From NCBI RefSeq assembly GCF_030848805.1, contig NC_092358.1, positions 12,626,433-12,690,432 of the forward strand: 64,000 nucleotides of DNA, given 5' to 3'. Origin of the DNA: Temnothorax longispinosus (lineage: Eukaryota > Arthropoda > Insecta > Hymenoptera > Formicidae). Below are positions 34,801 to 46,800 of the stretch, one piece after another (the first letter of the stretch is position 1; every line of letters begins with the position of its first letter). The notes beneath the pieces were generated by a model, which was not told where the DNA came from, ran no database searches, and was given only the letters and a program-made list of their open reading frames with translations. Made by a program: the position numbers and the translations under genes.

Positions 34801-37800
34801 AATTTATCGGGATACGATGCACATTTTATTATAACTGAAATAGCAACAGCATACGAAGGACATGTAGATTTACTCCCGATCACAAAAGAAAAATATATTT
34901 CGTTTACAAAAAACGTTCAAAGCACCGAAGATAAAGATAAGAAAACGTGCGTCAAATTGCGATTTATCGATTCGTACAAGTTTCTCACCGCTAGTCTCGA
35001 CAAATTGGCATCTTATCTCAGCAAGGATAAACTGCGAATATTGCAACGCGAATTTTGTGAATTATCCGCAGAAAATTTTAATTTGCTGACACGAAAAGGC
35101 GTATTTCCATATGAATACATTGACTGCGTCGAAAAATTGGAGGACTTGTGTTTACCACCGCGCGACTCGTTTTACAGTTCATTGACAGGTGACACCGTAT
35201 CCGAGAGCGATTACGCGCACGCCGTCGACGTCTGGCAGCGGTTCTCCATTCGAACGCTCGGTGATTACAGCGATTTATATCTCAAGACCGATGTCTTGCT
35301 GTTGGCCGATATCTTTGAAAATTTTCGCGATAGTTGCGTCGCGAGTTATGGACTCGATCCGGCGTATTATTATACTCTACCGCGTTTTACGTGGGATGCT
35401 ATGTTGAAGCATACACACATCAATTTCGAATTGCTCACCGACATTGACATGGTCATGTTTATCGAACGCGGTATACGCGGCGGTTTGAGTCAATGTTCAA
35501 ACAGATACGCGCTGGCCAACAACAAGTACATGCAGTCGTACGATCCATCGAAACCGTCGTCGTACCTCATGTATTTTGATGTAAATAACTTATACGGCTG
35601 GGCAATGAGTCAACCATTGCCATACGCAGATTTTAAATGGGTCGACGACGTAACCGATTTTAATGTTATGGATGTCGCGTTGGATTCCTCGATAGGCTAC
35701 ATTCTCGAAGTCGACTTGGAGTATCCGCAACATCTTCACGACGCGCACACTGACCTACCGTTCTGTCCGACGCGCGATAAACCACCCGGCAAGCGGCAGG
35801 ACAAGCTCCTCGCAACATTATACGATAAGAAACGTTATGTAATACATTATCGCAACCTGCAGCAGTGTATTCGTCACGGTCTCCGTATATCAAAAATTCA
35901 CCGTATACTGAAATTCGCGCAATCTCCATGGCTTCGCGATTATATAGACCTCAATACGAAATTTAGAACGTTGGCCAACAATGATTTCGAGAAAAATTTA
36001 TACAAATTGATGAACAATGCCGTGTTTGGCAAAACCATGGAGAATGTGCGCAATCACGTTGACGTGCGACTCGTGACTCATTGGGAGGGTAGATACGGCG
36101 CGGAGGCTATGATTGCGAAACCAAATTTTCATAGCCGAAGCGTCTTTTCGGAGAATTTAGTAGCAATAAAAATGCGAAAACTCGAGGTGAAGTTCGACAA
36201 ACCAATCTATGTGGGTATGTGCATCCTCGATATATCCAAGACATGTTTGTACGAATTTCATCACGAGTACATGTTACCGTTGTATCGCGACAAGTGTAAA
36301 GTCACGTACACCGATACTGACAGTCTCATTTATCACATCGAGTGCGACGATGTGTATGATATCATGAAGCGCCACATTCATAGATTTGACACTAGCGATT
36401 ACGCGATTGATAATACGTATGGTATCCCACTCGTCAATAAAAAAGTTCCGGGCTTAATGAAAGACGAAAATAACGGTGCGATAATGACCGAATTCGTCGG
36501 GCTTAGAGCAAAGATGTACGCCTTGCGAGTGGACGGTAAGAAAGATACGAAAAAAGCTAAAGGTGTTAAGAGTAACGTCGTAGCCAGGTCGATAACGTTT
36601 GACGATTACACGCGGTGTCTGCGCGACGAAATTGAAATGACGCGACAGCAAACCTGCATAAGATCCAAAAAACACGAGGTATACACCGTGTCCGAAACGA
36701 AAATAGCTCTAAGTCCGTACGATGATAAGCGATACATTATACCCGGTTCTACCGAAACGCTGCCATGGGGACATTATAAAATACCATCAAGAGACACGGT
36801 AGTGTCTCGCGCCAAGTACACGCGGAGCGAGACCGACCGTGACTCTTTTACGCGACGCGACGGGTTGCGAGTACCCGAGATGTTGAGATCTCGATAACGA
36901 GTGAACGGATCAAGTTCTAAGTAGGCTTGATCGATAGCTTGGGGTCCAATTAGGGGGGGGTTTCTCTCATAATATTCCGCTACGTGCCCTACGAGCGGAG
37001 ATATTGCGACGCAAAGTCCAAATGGGAAAATTTATTTTTAAGATACTTCTTCTACTTCTAACGCCGACTTATATGATGACGTCATAATCAGAAACGTCAC
37101 TTTCACTTTTTCGACGCTGGCGGCGCAGGTATCGCCAGTTTCGATATCGCGCGCGTATTTCAAAATTAGGTCGATAGACTTATCGGTCAGGAGGAAGATT
37201 TCTATTTAGGTAAATTAGGTAATATATAATATATATTGAGTCAACGGAAAAGAAGGTTCTCTACGCTTGGCAGAAAGTGCCGCTAGGGAATTTTTAAGTC
37301 GATTCTTATGAATCAAGCTTGATATAATATATATGAAGTCAACGGAAAAGAAGGTTCTCTACGCTTGGCAGAAAGTGCCGCTAGGGAATTTTTAAGTCGA
37401 TTCTTATGAATCAAGCTTGAATTCGATGTCTAGGTATCCCAGGTTGTCGATGACGAGGTCCAGATAGTGCGCTTCATAGTTTTCGGTGTCTACGTGTATT
37501 AATACCTTGAATTCGATGTCCACGTGTCCCAGGTTGCCGATGACGGGATCCAGATAGTGCGCTTCATAGTTTTCGGTGTCCATGTGTAATCGTACGTTGA
37601 ATTCGATGTCTACGTGTCCCAGGTTGCCGATGACGAGGTCCACATAGTGTGCTCCGTAGTTTTCGGTGTCTACGTGTATTAATACTTTGAATTCGATGTC
37701 CACGTGTCCCAGGTTGCCGATGACGGGATCCAGATAGTGCGCTTCATAGTTTTCGGTGTCCAGGTGTAATCGTACGTTGAATTCGATGTCTACGTGTCCC

Positions 37801-40800
37801 AGGTTGCCGATGACGAGGTCCACATAGTGCGCTCCGTAGTTTTCGGTGTCTACGTGTATTAATACCTTGAATTCGATGTCCACGTGTCCCAGGTTGCCGA
37901 TGACAAGATCCAGATAGTGCGCTTCATAGTTTTCGGTGTCCAGGTGTAATCGTACGTTGAATTCGATGTCTAAGTGTCCCAGGTTGCCGATGACGAGGTC
38001 CACATAGTGCGCTCCGGTGTCGGTGTCTACGTGCATTAATATCTTGAAATTGATGTCTAGGTGTCTCAGGTTGTTAATGACGAGGTCCACATAGTGCGCT
38101 TTGTAGTTTTTGGTGTCTAGGTGTATTAATAACTTTAAATCTGAATGTAGGACACATAGATATCGAATTCGAGGTATTAATACACGTAGACACCGAAAAC
38201 TACGGAGCGCACTATGTGGACCTCGTCATCGGAAACGTGGGACACCTAGACATCGAATTCAACGTATTATTATACCTGGACACCAAAAACTATAGAGCGC
38301 ACTATCTGGAACCCGACATCAGCAACCTGGAACACGTGGACATCGAATTCAAGGTATTAATACACCTGGATACCGAAAACTATGAAGCGCACTATGTGAA
38401 TCTCGTCATTGGCAACCTGGGACACCTAGACATCGAATTCAAGCTTGATTCATAAGAATCGACTTAAAAATTCCCTAGCGGCAGAATCAAGAGACACGGT
38501 AGTGTCTCGCGCCAAGTACACGCGGAGCGAGACCGACCGTGACTTTTTTACGCGACGCGACGGGTTGCGAGTACCCGAGATGTTGAGATCTCAATAACGA
38601 GTGAACGGATCAAGTTCTAAGTAGGCTTGATCGATAGCTTGGGGTCCAATTAGGGGGGGGGGGGGTTTCTCTTATAATATCCCGCTCCGTGCCCTACGAG
38701 CGGAGATATTGCGACGCAAAGTCCAAATGTGAATATTTTTTATTAAGATACTTCTTCTTCTATCTACTTCTAACGCCGACGTCTTATATGACACTACAAA
38801 AAGGCGTGATATCCGTACAAAATTACCTTTTTCAAAAAAAAGGTAAAAAAATGCGCCAAGTACACGCATAGTAGTATATATGTATTATGTTGTTACCTCG
38901 AAAAAAACAAAGTGGTAGTATTATACCTCGAAATAACACCCTGTACATATTGTTTATACAATGCGTAATACTGCAAAAAGGCGTGATATCTGTACAAAAT
39001 TACCTTTTTTAAAAAAAAGGTAAAGAAAGGCGCCAAGTACACGCATAGTAGTGTATATGTTGTTACCTCAAAAAAAAAACAGTGGTAGTATTATACCTTA
39101 AAAAAATCTAAGTAACAAGTGGTAGACGAAATCTTTGTATCTTGAAAAATCTCGAAAAAACCTAAACAGTAGTATCTTCACCTCGAAAAAAAAACAAATT
39201 AGTAGTATTATACCTCGAAAAAACCTAAGTAACAGGTGGTGGATGTAATCTTTGTATCTCCAAAAATCTCGAAAAAACCTAAGCAGTATTATTTTTATTT
39301 CCAAAAAATTATTACTCAAGTGATACACATCACAAAATTACGTTACCTTATTAAAAAAAGAGTCGCGCTTCAAGTGATCTATTATTACAATTACAAAAAA
39401 GAAATGATATCTTTTTTTAAATTACAGCGCCAATTACAGAGAACATATATTTTTCGAGATACAAAGATTACGTCTACCACTTGTTACTTAGGTTTTTTCG
39501 AGGTATAATATTACTACTGCTTTTCTTCGATTAGAATAAAAAATTGAATCATGAAGAATTACACAGAGGTAACAGTACAAAATACAAATATTTTATTAAA
39601 ATATTTAAACCCAATAAGGGAATACAAGGTATTTAAATACAAAGTTTATATATGTATTTTAAAAGATTTAATTGCATCGCAAAGAATTACAGAGGTAACA
39701 GTACAAAAAATAAAAATATTTTATTAAAATACATAAATTTTTCTTGTCAAAAAACTGGGCGCCGCTAGACACATCGCCCACACCCACTCGCTCGCACATA
39801 CACACCAGGCTGACCTAATTTTGAGGTCTAGCAGCGCCAAGTTTTTTGACAAGAAAAATTTATGTATTTTAATAAAATATTTTTATTTTTTGTACTGTTA
39901 CCTCTGTAATTCTTTGCGATGCGATTAAATCTTTTAAAATACATATATAAACTTTGTATTTAAATACCTTGTATTCCCTTATTGGGTTTAAATATTTTAA
40001 TAAAATATTTGTATTTTGTACTGTTACCTCTGTGTAATTCTTTATGATTCAATTTTTTATTCTAATCGAAGAAAAGCAGTAGTAATATTATACCTCGAAA
40101 AAACCTAAGTAACAAGTGGTAGACGTAATCTTTGTATCTCGAAAAATATATGTTCTATGTAATTGGCGCTGTAATTTAAAAAAAGATATCATTTCTTTTT
40201 TGTAATTGTAATAATAGATCACTTGAAGCGCGACTCTTTTTTTAATAAGGTAACGTAATTTTGTGATGTGTATCACTTGAGTAATAATTTTTTGGAAATA
40301 AAAATAATACTGCTTAGGTTTTTTCGAGATTTTTGGAGATACAAAGATTACGTCCACCACCTGTTACTTAGGTTTTTTCGAGGTATAATACTACTACTTT
40401 GTTTTTTTTTTCGAGGTGAAGATACTACTGTTTAGGTTTTTTCGAGATTTTTCAAGATACAAAGATTTCGTCTACCACTTGTTACTTAGATTTTTTTAAG
40501 GTATAATACTACCACTGTTTTTTTTTCGAGGTTGTAAATATATTGTAAATACCATTGTAAATATATTGTAAATATTGCTGTTAATATATTGTAATTACAT
40601 TTAGATATTTAGGAAAATAAATGACTCATATGTATATATGTATATTTTTATACTGTAATAAATTTTTACAATACATTATTCTTGTGTATCCATGAATTGT
40701 GTGAATTATCAAATCCTAACCATTTTACATAAACCTCATCCCCTCTTTTGCGCAAAACTTTTTCAACGAGATACACGTCGGGATTAGCAACGCGATGTAA

Positions 40801-43800
40801 CTCGTATTCGTAGAAGCCGCCGGCGACGGGTTTTCCGCAGGAATCTTCCAACAGATACGTCACAGGATTAGTTTTCTGCACTTTGACGATTCTAAACACC
40901 TCCGTGGTCCAATTTGGCGTGTATCCTGTTTCGAAGATTGTCTTGAATTTACTCACGCGTACCGAATCGCCCACTTTGAATCGCGCGGGAGCAGCGATCT
41001 TTACGTGGCTGTACACCGTTGTTAGGAGCTTGTCGGCGATCGCGGGGGTAACATCGATGGGTCGCATGCCGATAGTTCGATGCTTTCGCGCGTTGTAATC
41101 CGATACGAGACCTGGCAGCGAGTCGATCCATTTGTAATTTCCATTGCGCGTAAACATTTTCCACATGCCGTTCTTGAGCGTGCGATTGAATCGTTCGACG
41201 ACCGATGCCTTCATTACGGAATATGTCGAATAGTGATTGATATTATGTTTCTTCAAGAGTTTCTGCACGTTTGCGTTGTAAAATTCTTTTCCCTTGTCAG
41301 TCTGCAGATTTTTCGGACATCTTCCGCCGTCTCGAATTATTTTCGCGATCGCCGCAGTAACCTCGGGTCCGCTCTTGGCCTTGAGCGGTACGGCCCATGC
41401 GTGCTTGCTCAGCACGTCGATAACGGTGAGTATGTAGTGGTAGCCTCTGTTAAATCGCGTGTAAGGACGCATCTTGACCACATCCGCCTGCCACAGGTCA
41501 TCGTATCCGCGCACTATGACGCGTCTTCGAGAAAAATTTCTTCTCGCAGGAGCGTGTAATTCTTCCACAAGCCTCCGTTTCTCAGTTGATTGCTTCTTAC
41601 CAGCCATGACGATGACGCGCAACTGACGCAGATATCAGATGTACGTTCTTATCTATTCGCGATGATTCGCAATTACATCTTGAATCATCTTTTGAAGTTC
41701 GTTTAGGGTAGTTTGCACGTTATTCTGGAATGCGGCCATCTTTCTCTCCATTTCATCCTGTCGATCTTTCAAAATTTGCATGCTCTGCTGCACGTAACGT
41801 TTATTGGCTGCATCGCCATCATCTACAGGCGGCGCTATCCGTCGAATCTTGCGCGATTTCGCGTCAAAGTCGGTGGCGACCATGCAAAGAGCGTTATCGC
41901 GCACGTAATTTCTGATTAATCCTCTCCATTGATAGTACGGTTCCGCACCGCCTCTTCCGAGCGATATACCAAACTTGTTGATCGGCATTTCGATGTTGAT
42001 TGAATGACTCGCTGTCGCGCCACTTAATTTATAATAAGTCCAGCCTCGCGAAGTTCCTCGATAATCGACAGGATTTCGTTATCGTGACCGGTGTGACCCG
42101 CTAGGCGCGAAGCTTCGAGCAATCTGAGACGATCTACAAGCTCGTTGGGATCGTCCCAATGAACATAATCGATCTTGTTGTCGTTTAATGTCACGGCACG
42201 CGGTATACCTTTTCCAGCTTTTTTACCCGAAATCGACGATGCAATTATATGGTCGATCTTGTTGCCTGTCATGGCACGCGGTATACCTTTTCCAGCTTTT
42301 TTACCCGAAATCAACGGCCCGATTATATGTGTGTACTTGTATCCCCCGTTGCCTTTTATTTGAGCGTGAGCATCATAATTGCGTTTATGAGCACTCGTCA
42401 TCAACAGAATGCTCTTGTATGTTTGCATATCGTCCTCTGTGTAGATATCATGATCGGGATATTTCTTAAAGATTAATTCGAAAAGACCGCGTGTGCCATT
42501 GTATCGTATGCCGTCGATAATTATCTTGTCCGCGTAGTTCACTTCAAAACGTTTATTACCGAGCATCATTCCATCGTTGGTGAATTTAACACCGTACGCG
42601 ATGTCCATACCGCTTTCTTGATCGCCGCTCAGAACTGCCCCGACATACTTTTGGCTCAATGGACCCAATTGATTTCGCAACGTTTCTTGACCCTCAGATG
42701 TTTGCAACTGCTGTCGAACGGACGTCACGAGTGGGTCATTCGAGGTTTCGAAAACATCTTCGTTTGCGAGCACTGTGGGTTGTACGGAAGGTGCAGAGGT
42801 TATCGGTGGTTCATTCAATGGACCTTTTGATCGTTTCGGTTTACGCGGTTTAAAAATTTTTGTTATTTTGCTCAAATTAGATGGCACATTTATCGATCGT
42901 TTCAACGTAACCGGAGTTGAAGCCATTACAGAGTCGTTAAACGAGGCGTTTGGTCGTTGTCGTTTGAGCTTCGGCTCTTCGTCTTCCCACGCCGTTTCAT
43001 TCTCAATCTTTGACACGTCAGATTCTTTGCCAGCAACGGTGTTTTCGGCAATCTGCCTTAGAGGCTCGATGAATTTGATTTGCTATCCTCTCGCGCTCTC
43101 TAATCTCCTCGCTGCTGTCCATGTTGCGCTAACGTTGTTCAATCGACGCGTCGACAACAACTAACCACGTTTCGGTATCGCAAAGTTGTTAAATCCTTTT
43201 CTGTATCGACCATTCGAAATCGCGCTGTCCTTGTCTATCACCACGAATCCGTACTTTTGTTGCCAACACGTATGACACAATTTACTGAAATCATCGTAAG
43301 ACATATCTGTGTTTACGTGATCGTTGTATATGTGTTTCAGATTGGTACCATCCTGTTTAAACAGAATCAATAAATTCGCGTTGTCGCGTATAAGATGCTT
43401 CGGTATCTTCGCATACGTCTAACAAAGATAGAAAGAGTCAACGTCCGCGTGCCGGCCCATTGCAAAGTATTCTCTTATCGTATCCTGCTTGTCGCACGCC
43501 ACGTCATCAAAGATAAAAATAGAATTCGGGAGCGCCTCGCTCGGCGGAATGACGTCACTGTTATTCGAGAACGTAAAGTAGCCAATCTCTTCTATCGGTG
43601 TTAGTATATTCTCCAAATATCGATATTTCGGTTGTTGCAACGATTTCGAGTACACATACACGTTCTCGAAACGTACACCGTGCGGACTTTCCAGCAAGCT
43701 TATCAAGACGTTTGTCTTGCCGCAATTCGACGGACCGCAGATGATACCGCGTATAGAAATCGGTAGCATGCCTCCATGTTTGCGTACCTCTTTCGTTAAC

Positions 43801-46800
43801 GGCATCCTATCGTCAAAGTTTGTCACTTTGATCGTCCGCGATTGTCGTACGAACCGCATTTTACCTCCCCTCCACAACGAATGAAATGCAGTATCGAGAA
43901 AGCTGGCCTATTTATAGAGACGCGTAGAGCTGAGATGCTCAGTCTTTAAAATGTTTCTGTTCGTGTCGGATAACAGCGATATTTACGATTTAACCGCCGA
44001 GCAGTTAAAGTATATACCAAAGGTCATTCTACTGCGACAGTTTTATAATCACATAGATTATTTGTGGGATAAGCTTCCCGAACATATCAAGGCAGATTCG
44101 GAGGTTCAGCAATATCGGCGCTGTTTAATACATTATAATTTGCCGTGTCAGCAAACGCACATCGACGATCCGCCACTGTTGATAAAAAACTGCGGCGAAT
44201 GCCGCCGAAGATAGGTCGAGGTCTGCTGAATCGCGCGATGAACGCGCTTCCGATTGAATTACATATCCCCGGCTATCAATTTTGCGGACCGGAAACTCGT
44301 TTAGAAACACGATTGGCAAGAGGTGATCGGGGTATTAATCCATTGGACGCGGCGTGTCGCGAGCACGACATAGCCTACTCGCGTAGCAACGATCTCGCAG
44401 AACGACACGTGGCAGACAATATACTCGCCGCGGAAGCGCGAAAACGTGTCACCGCGAACGATTCGACTCTCGGAGAGAGAGCTGCGGCTACAGCCGTCTG
44501 GGCGGCCATGAAGGCTAAAACGAAACTCGGTATGGGTTTGAAAACGAAGAAAAAGAAGAAGACCAAGCGAATACTTCCGGTAGCGAAACGCGGCGGTATC
44601 CTACCGATCCTGCCGTTATTAGGGGTTCTCGGCTCGTTGGTCGGCGGAGCGGCGGGAGTCGCAAAGGCCGTGAATGATAACAAAGCCGCGCGACGTCAGC
44701 TGGAAGAGATGCAACGTCACAATCGCGCCATGGAAGGTCACGGACTTTATCTCGCTCCGTACAAACGCGGACGGGGAGTCTCGAGAAAAAAAAAACGTCG
44801 AAGAGACGCTAAAAATCCCCAAGGGTGTAACTACCAATGTACAACTGCAACAATTGGCAAAACGTATGCGCATTCCATATTTTAGAGGTATTTTCATGCG
44901 CGACTCGTTACCGATCGGCGGTATACGTCGAAACGAGAGCGGTATCGTGAATTTGGATAATACTGAGGGACCGGATACTCACTGGGTGGCGTACGCGAAG
45001 AGGGGAGATCGTGCCATATATTTCGACAGTTTTGGCAATCTTCGACCACCGAGAGAATTGACGCAGTATCTAGAGAACAATGTAATAGAGTACAATCGCA
45101 CACCTTATCAGCGATACGATCAGAGCAATTGCGGACAACTGTGTCTGCGTTTTCTACAGTCGGTTGACAATCAATTTAAAGATCGGCGTTACGCTGTTTA
45201 ATCTCATTGTCAGTATTCATTCAAACATGTCACTGAGATTTACGCTCACCGGCAAGAGCAGCATCCTCGCGGTAAGCTACTTTCCCGCCGTGGATTTGAG
45301 CGATGGCGATTACAAGCTCGGTCTAACAGATTTTGAAACCTATCACACGATACCGAATGTAAATTTATCGAACAATAAATTCTACTATGACGACGACAAG
45401 GAGATTACCATTCCCGAAGGATCGTACGAACTGCGTGATATAGACATGTATCTGAAACGCGCTCTTTTATGGGACCAATCCAATAATGTCTCGACAAACG
45501 AAGATGAACCGCACCCATTGATTATTATTCATGCTAATAACAATACGATGAAGAGTGAGATCAAGTGCGCTTATCGGATAAATTTCACAAAACCGAACAA
45601 CATTGGATCGCTGCTGGGATTTTCAGCGAATCGCGTGCTGGAGCCGCGACAATGGCACGAATCGGATGTTCCGCTAAATATCATCAACGTAAACATCCTT
45701 CGCATAGAGTGTAACGTGACCGCGGGTGCGTACAGCAACGACAAGTACGTGCACACAATACACGAGTTTTCACCGAGCGTGCCACCAGGATATAAGATAT
45801 CGGAAACGCCGGCACACAGATCATTTACCTTCCGATCATCGTACGGAGCATTTCGGACTTGACGCTTCGCGTCGTGGATCAGGACGGTCGATTGATTGAT
45901 TTTCGCGGAGAAGAGATCACCGTTAGACTGCATGTACGAAGACGACAGCGATAACGTGAGATGCTCGTACTGAACGAAGCTGAGCAGGTGCAACAGACGA
46001 GAAACAAAAAGACAATCCGATCGCCAAAGAAGAAACTCACTGCGTCGAACATTGAATTTTTGAAATCATTAGGTTTCGTCGTACGAAATGGCTAATATCT
46101 TAAACATTGGATGTGAACCGATCTTTGACGACAGCGTCGTCAAGATTGAGACACACACGTACAATCCGTACGCCAACACAACGTTTGGACATAACGATGA
46201 GATAAGAATACCCATACAACAGCAGGATTTATACACGTTGCCGTGCGAGAGCTTTCTCTACGTTGAAGGACGATTGGTAATAAAGAGAAAAAATGACGAG
46301 TCTGTGACAACGCTTGCGAATAATTGCGTGGCGTTCATGTTTGATGAAATTCGATACGAGCTCAACGGTGTGGAGATTGATCGCAACAGAAACGTTGGCA
46401 TAACCAGTACCATCAAGAACTACGTATCGCTATCGTATAATGATTCTCAACTCATGCGGAATGCGGAATGCTGGGACGTTACATCGAGCATACCGGAAGG
46501 ATACTTCAACTTTTGCGTACCGCTCAAGTTGTTGCTGGGCTTTTGCGAAGATTACAAACGCGTGGTTCTTAACGCTCGTCACGAATTAATTTTGATACGA
46601 GCGCGTAGCGATAACAATTGCATTGTAGGAAATCCTGCGACGGAGCCGGAAATCGAATTGTTTAAAATACAATGGCGAATGCCTCACGTTACATTAAACG
46701 AGGTCAATAAGCTATCTATGCTACGGGCCTTGGAAAGCGGGCGATATCTTAGTGTCAGTTTCCGTTCGTGGGATCTGTATGAGTATCCCATGTTGCAGAG

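Larger units (their letters stand above)
32035..36897 (+). pseudogene. polB: Protein-primed DNA polymerase B of the Polinton, disrupted
   Basis: Exon 1 to 32968 and exon 2 from 34222 are joined by a good intron (CG|GTAAGT...TTTTTGCAG|A). The N-terminal part has ETGLRWREIDTAF and WALSRILNLMVNVN. A Cys/His pair (CDR|CLHYFSS...H) spans the intron, and a second, HCYVCEEPFEPDDVRVRDHCH, lies near 34650. The polymerase core contains FHNLSGYDAHFII, DLYLKTDVLLLADIFE, motif A FDVNNLYGWAM (near 35580), motif B LMNNAVFGKTMEN (near 36010) and motif C VTYTDTDSLIYH (near 36310). Such enzymes replicate the element from a protein primer. Breaks: two extra bases near 32597, TGA at 34325-34327 where Trp is expected, one base missing near 34368. 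From 34405 on it is open for 830 codons. Confidence 0.85.

Noticed and set aside
39236..39508. 90-codon frame present in both arms of the large palindrome
   Set aside because: Its duplication follows from the inverted repeat itself. It is Lys/Tyr/Phe-rich with no domain, so there is no independent evidence for coding.
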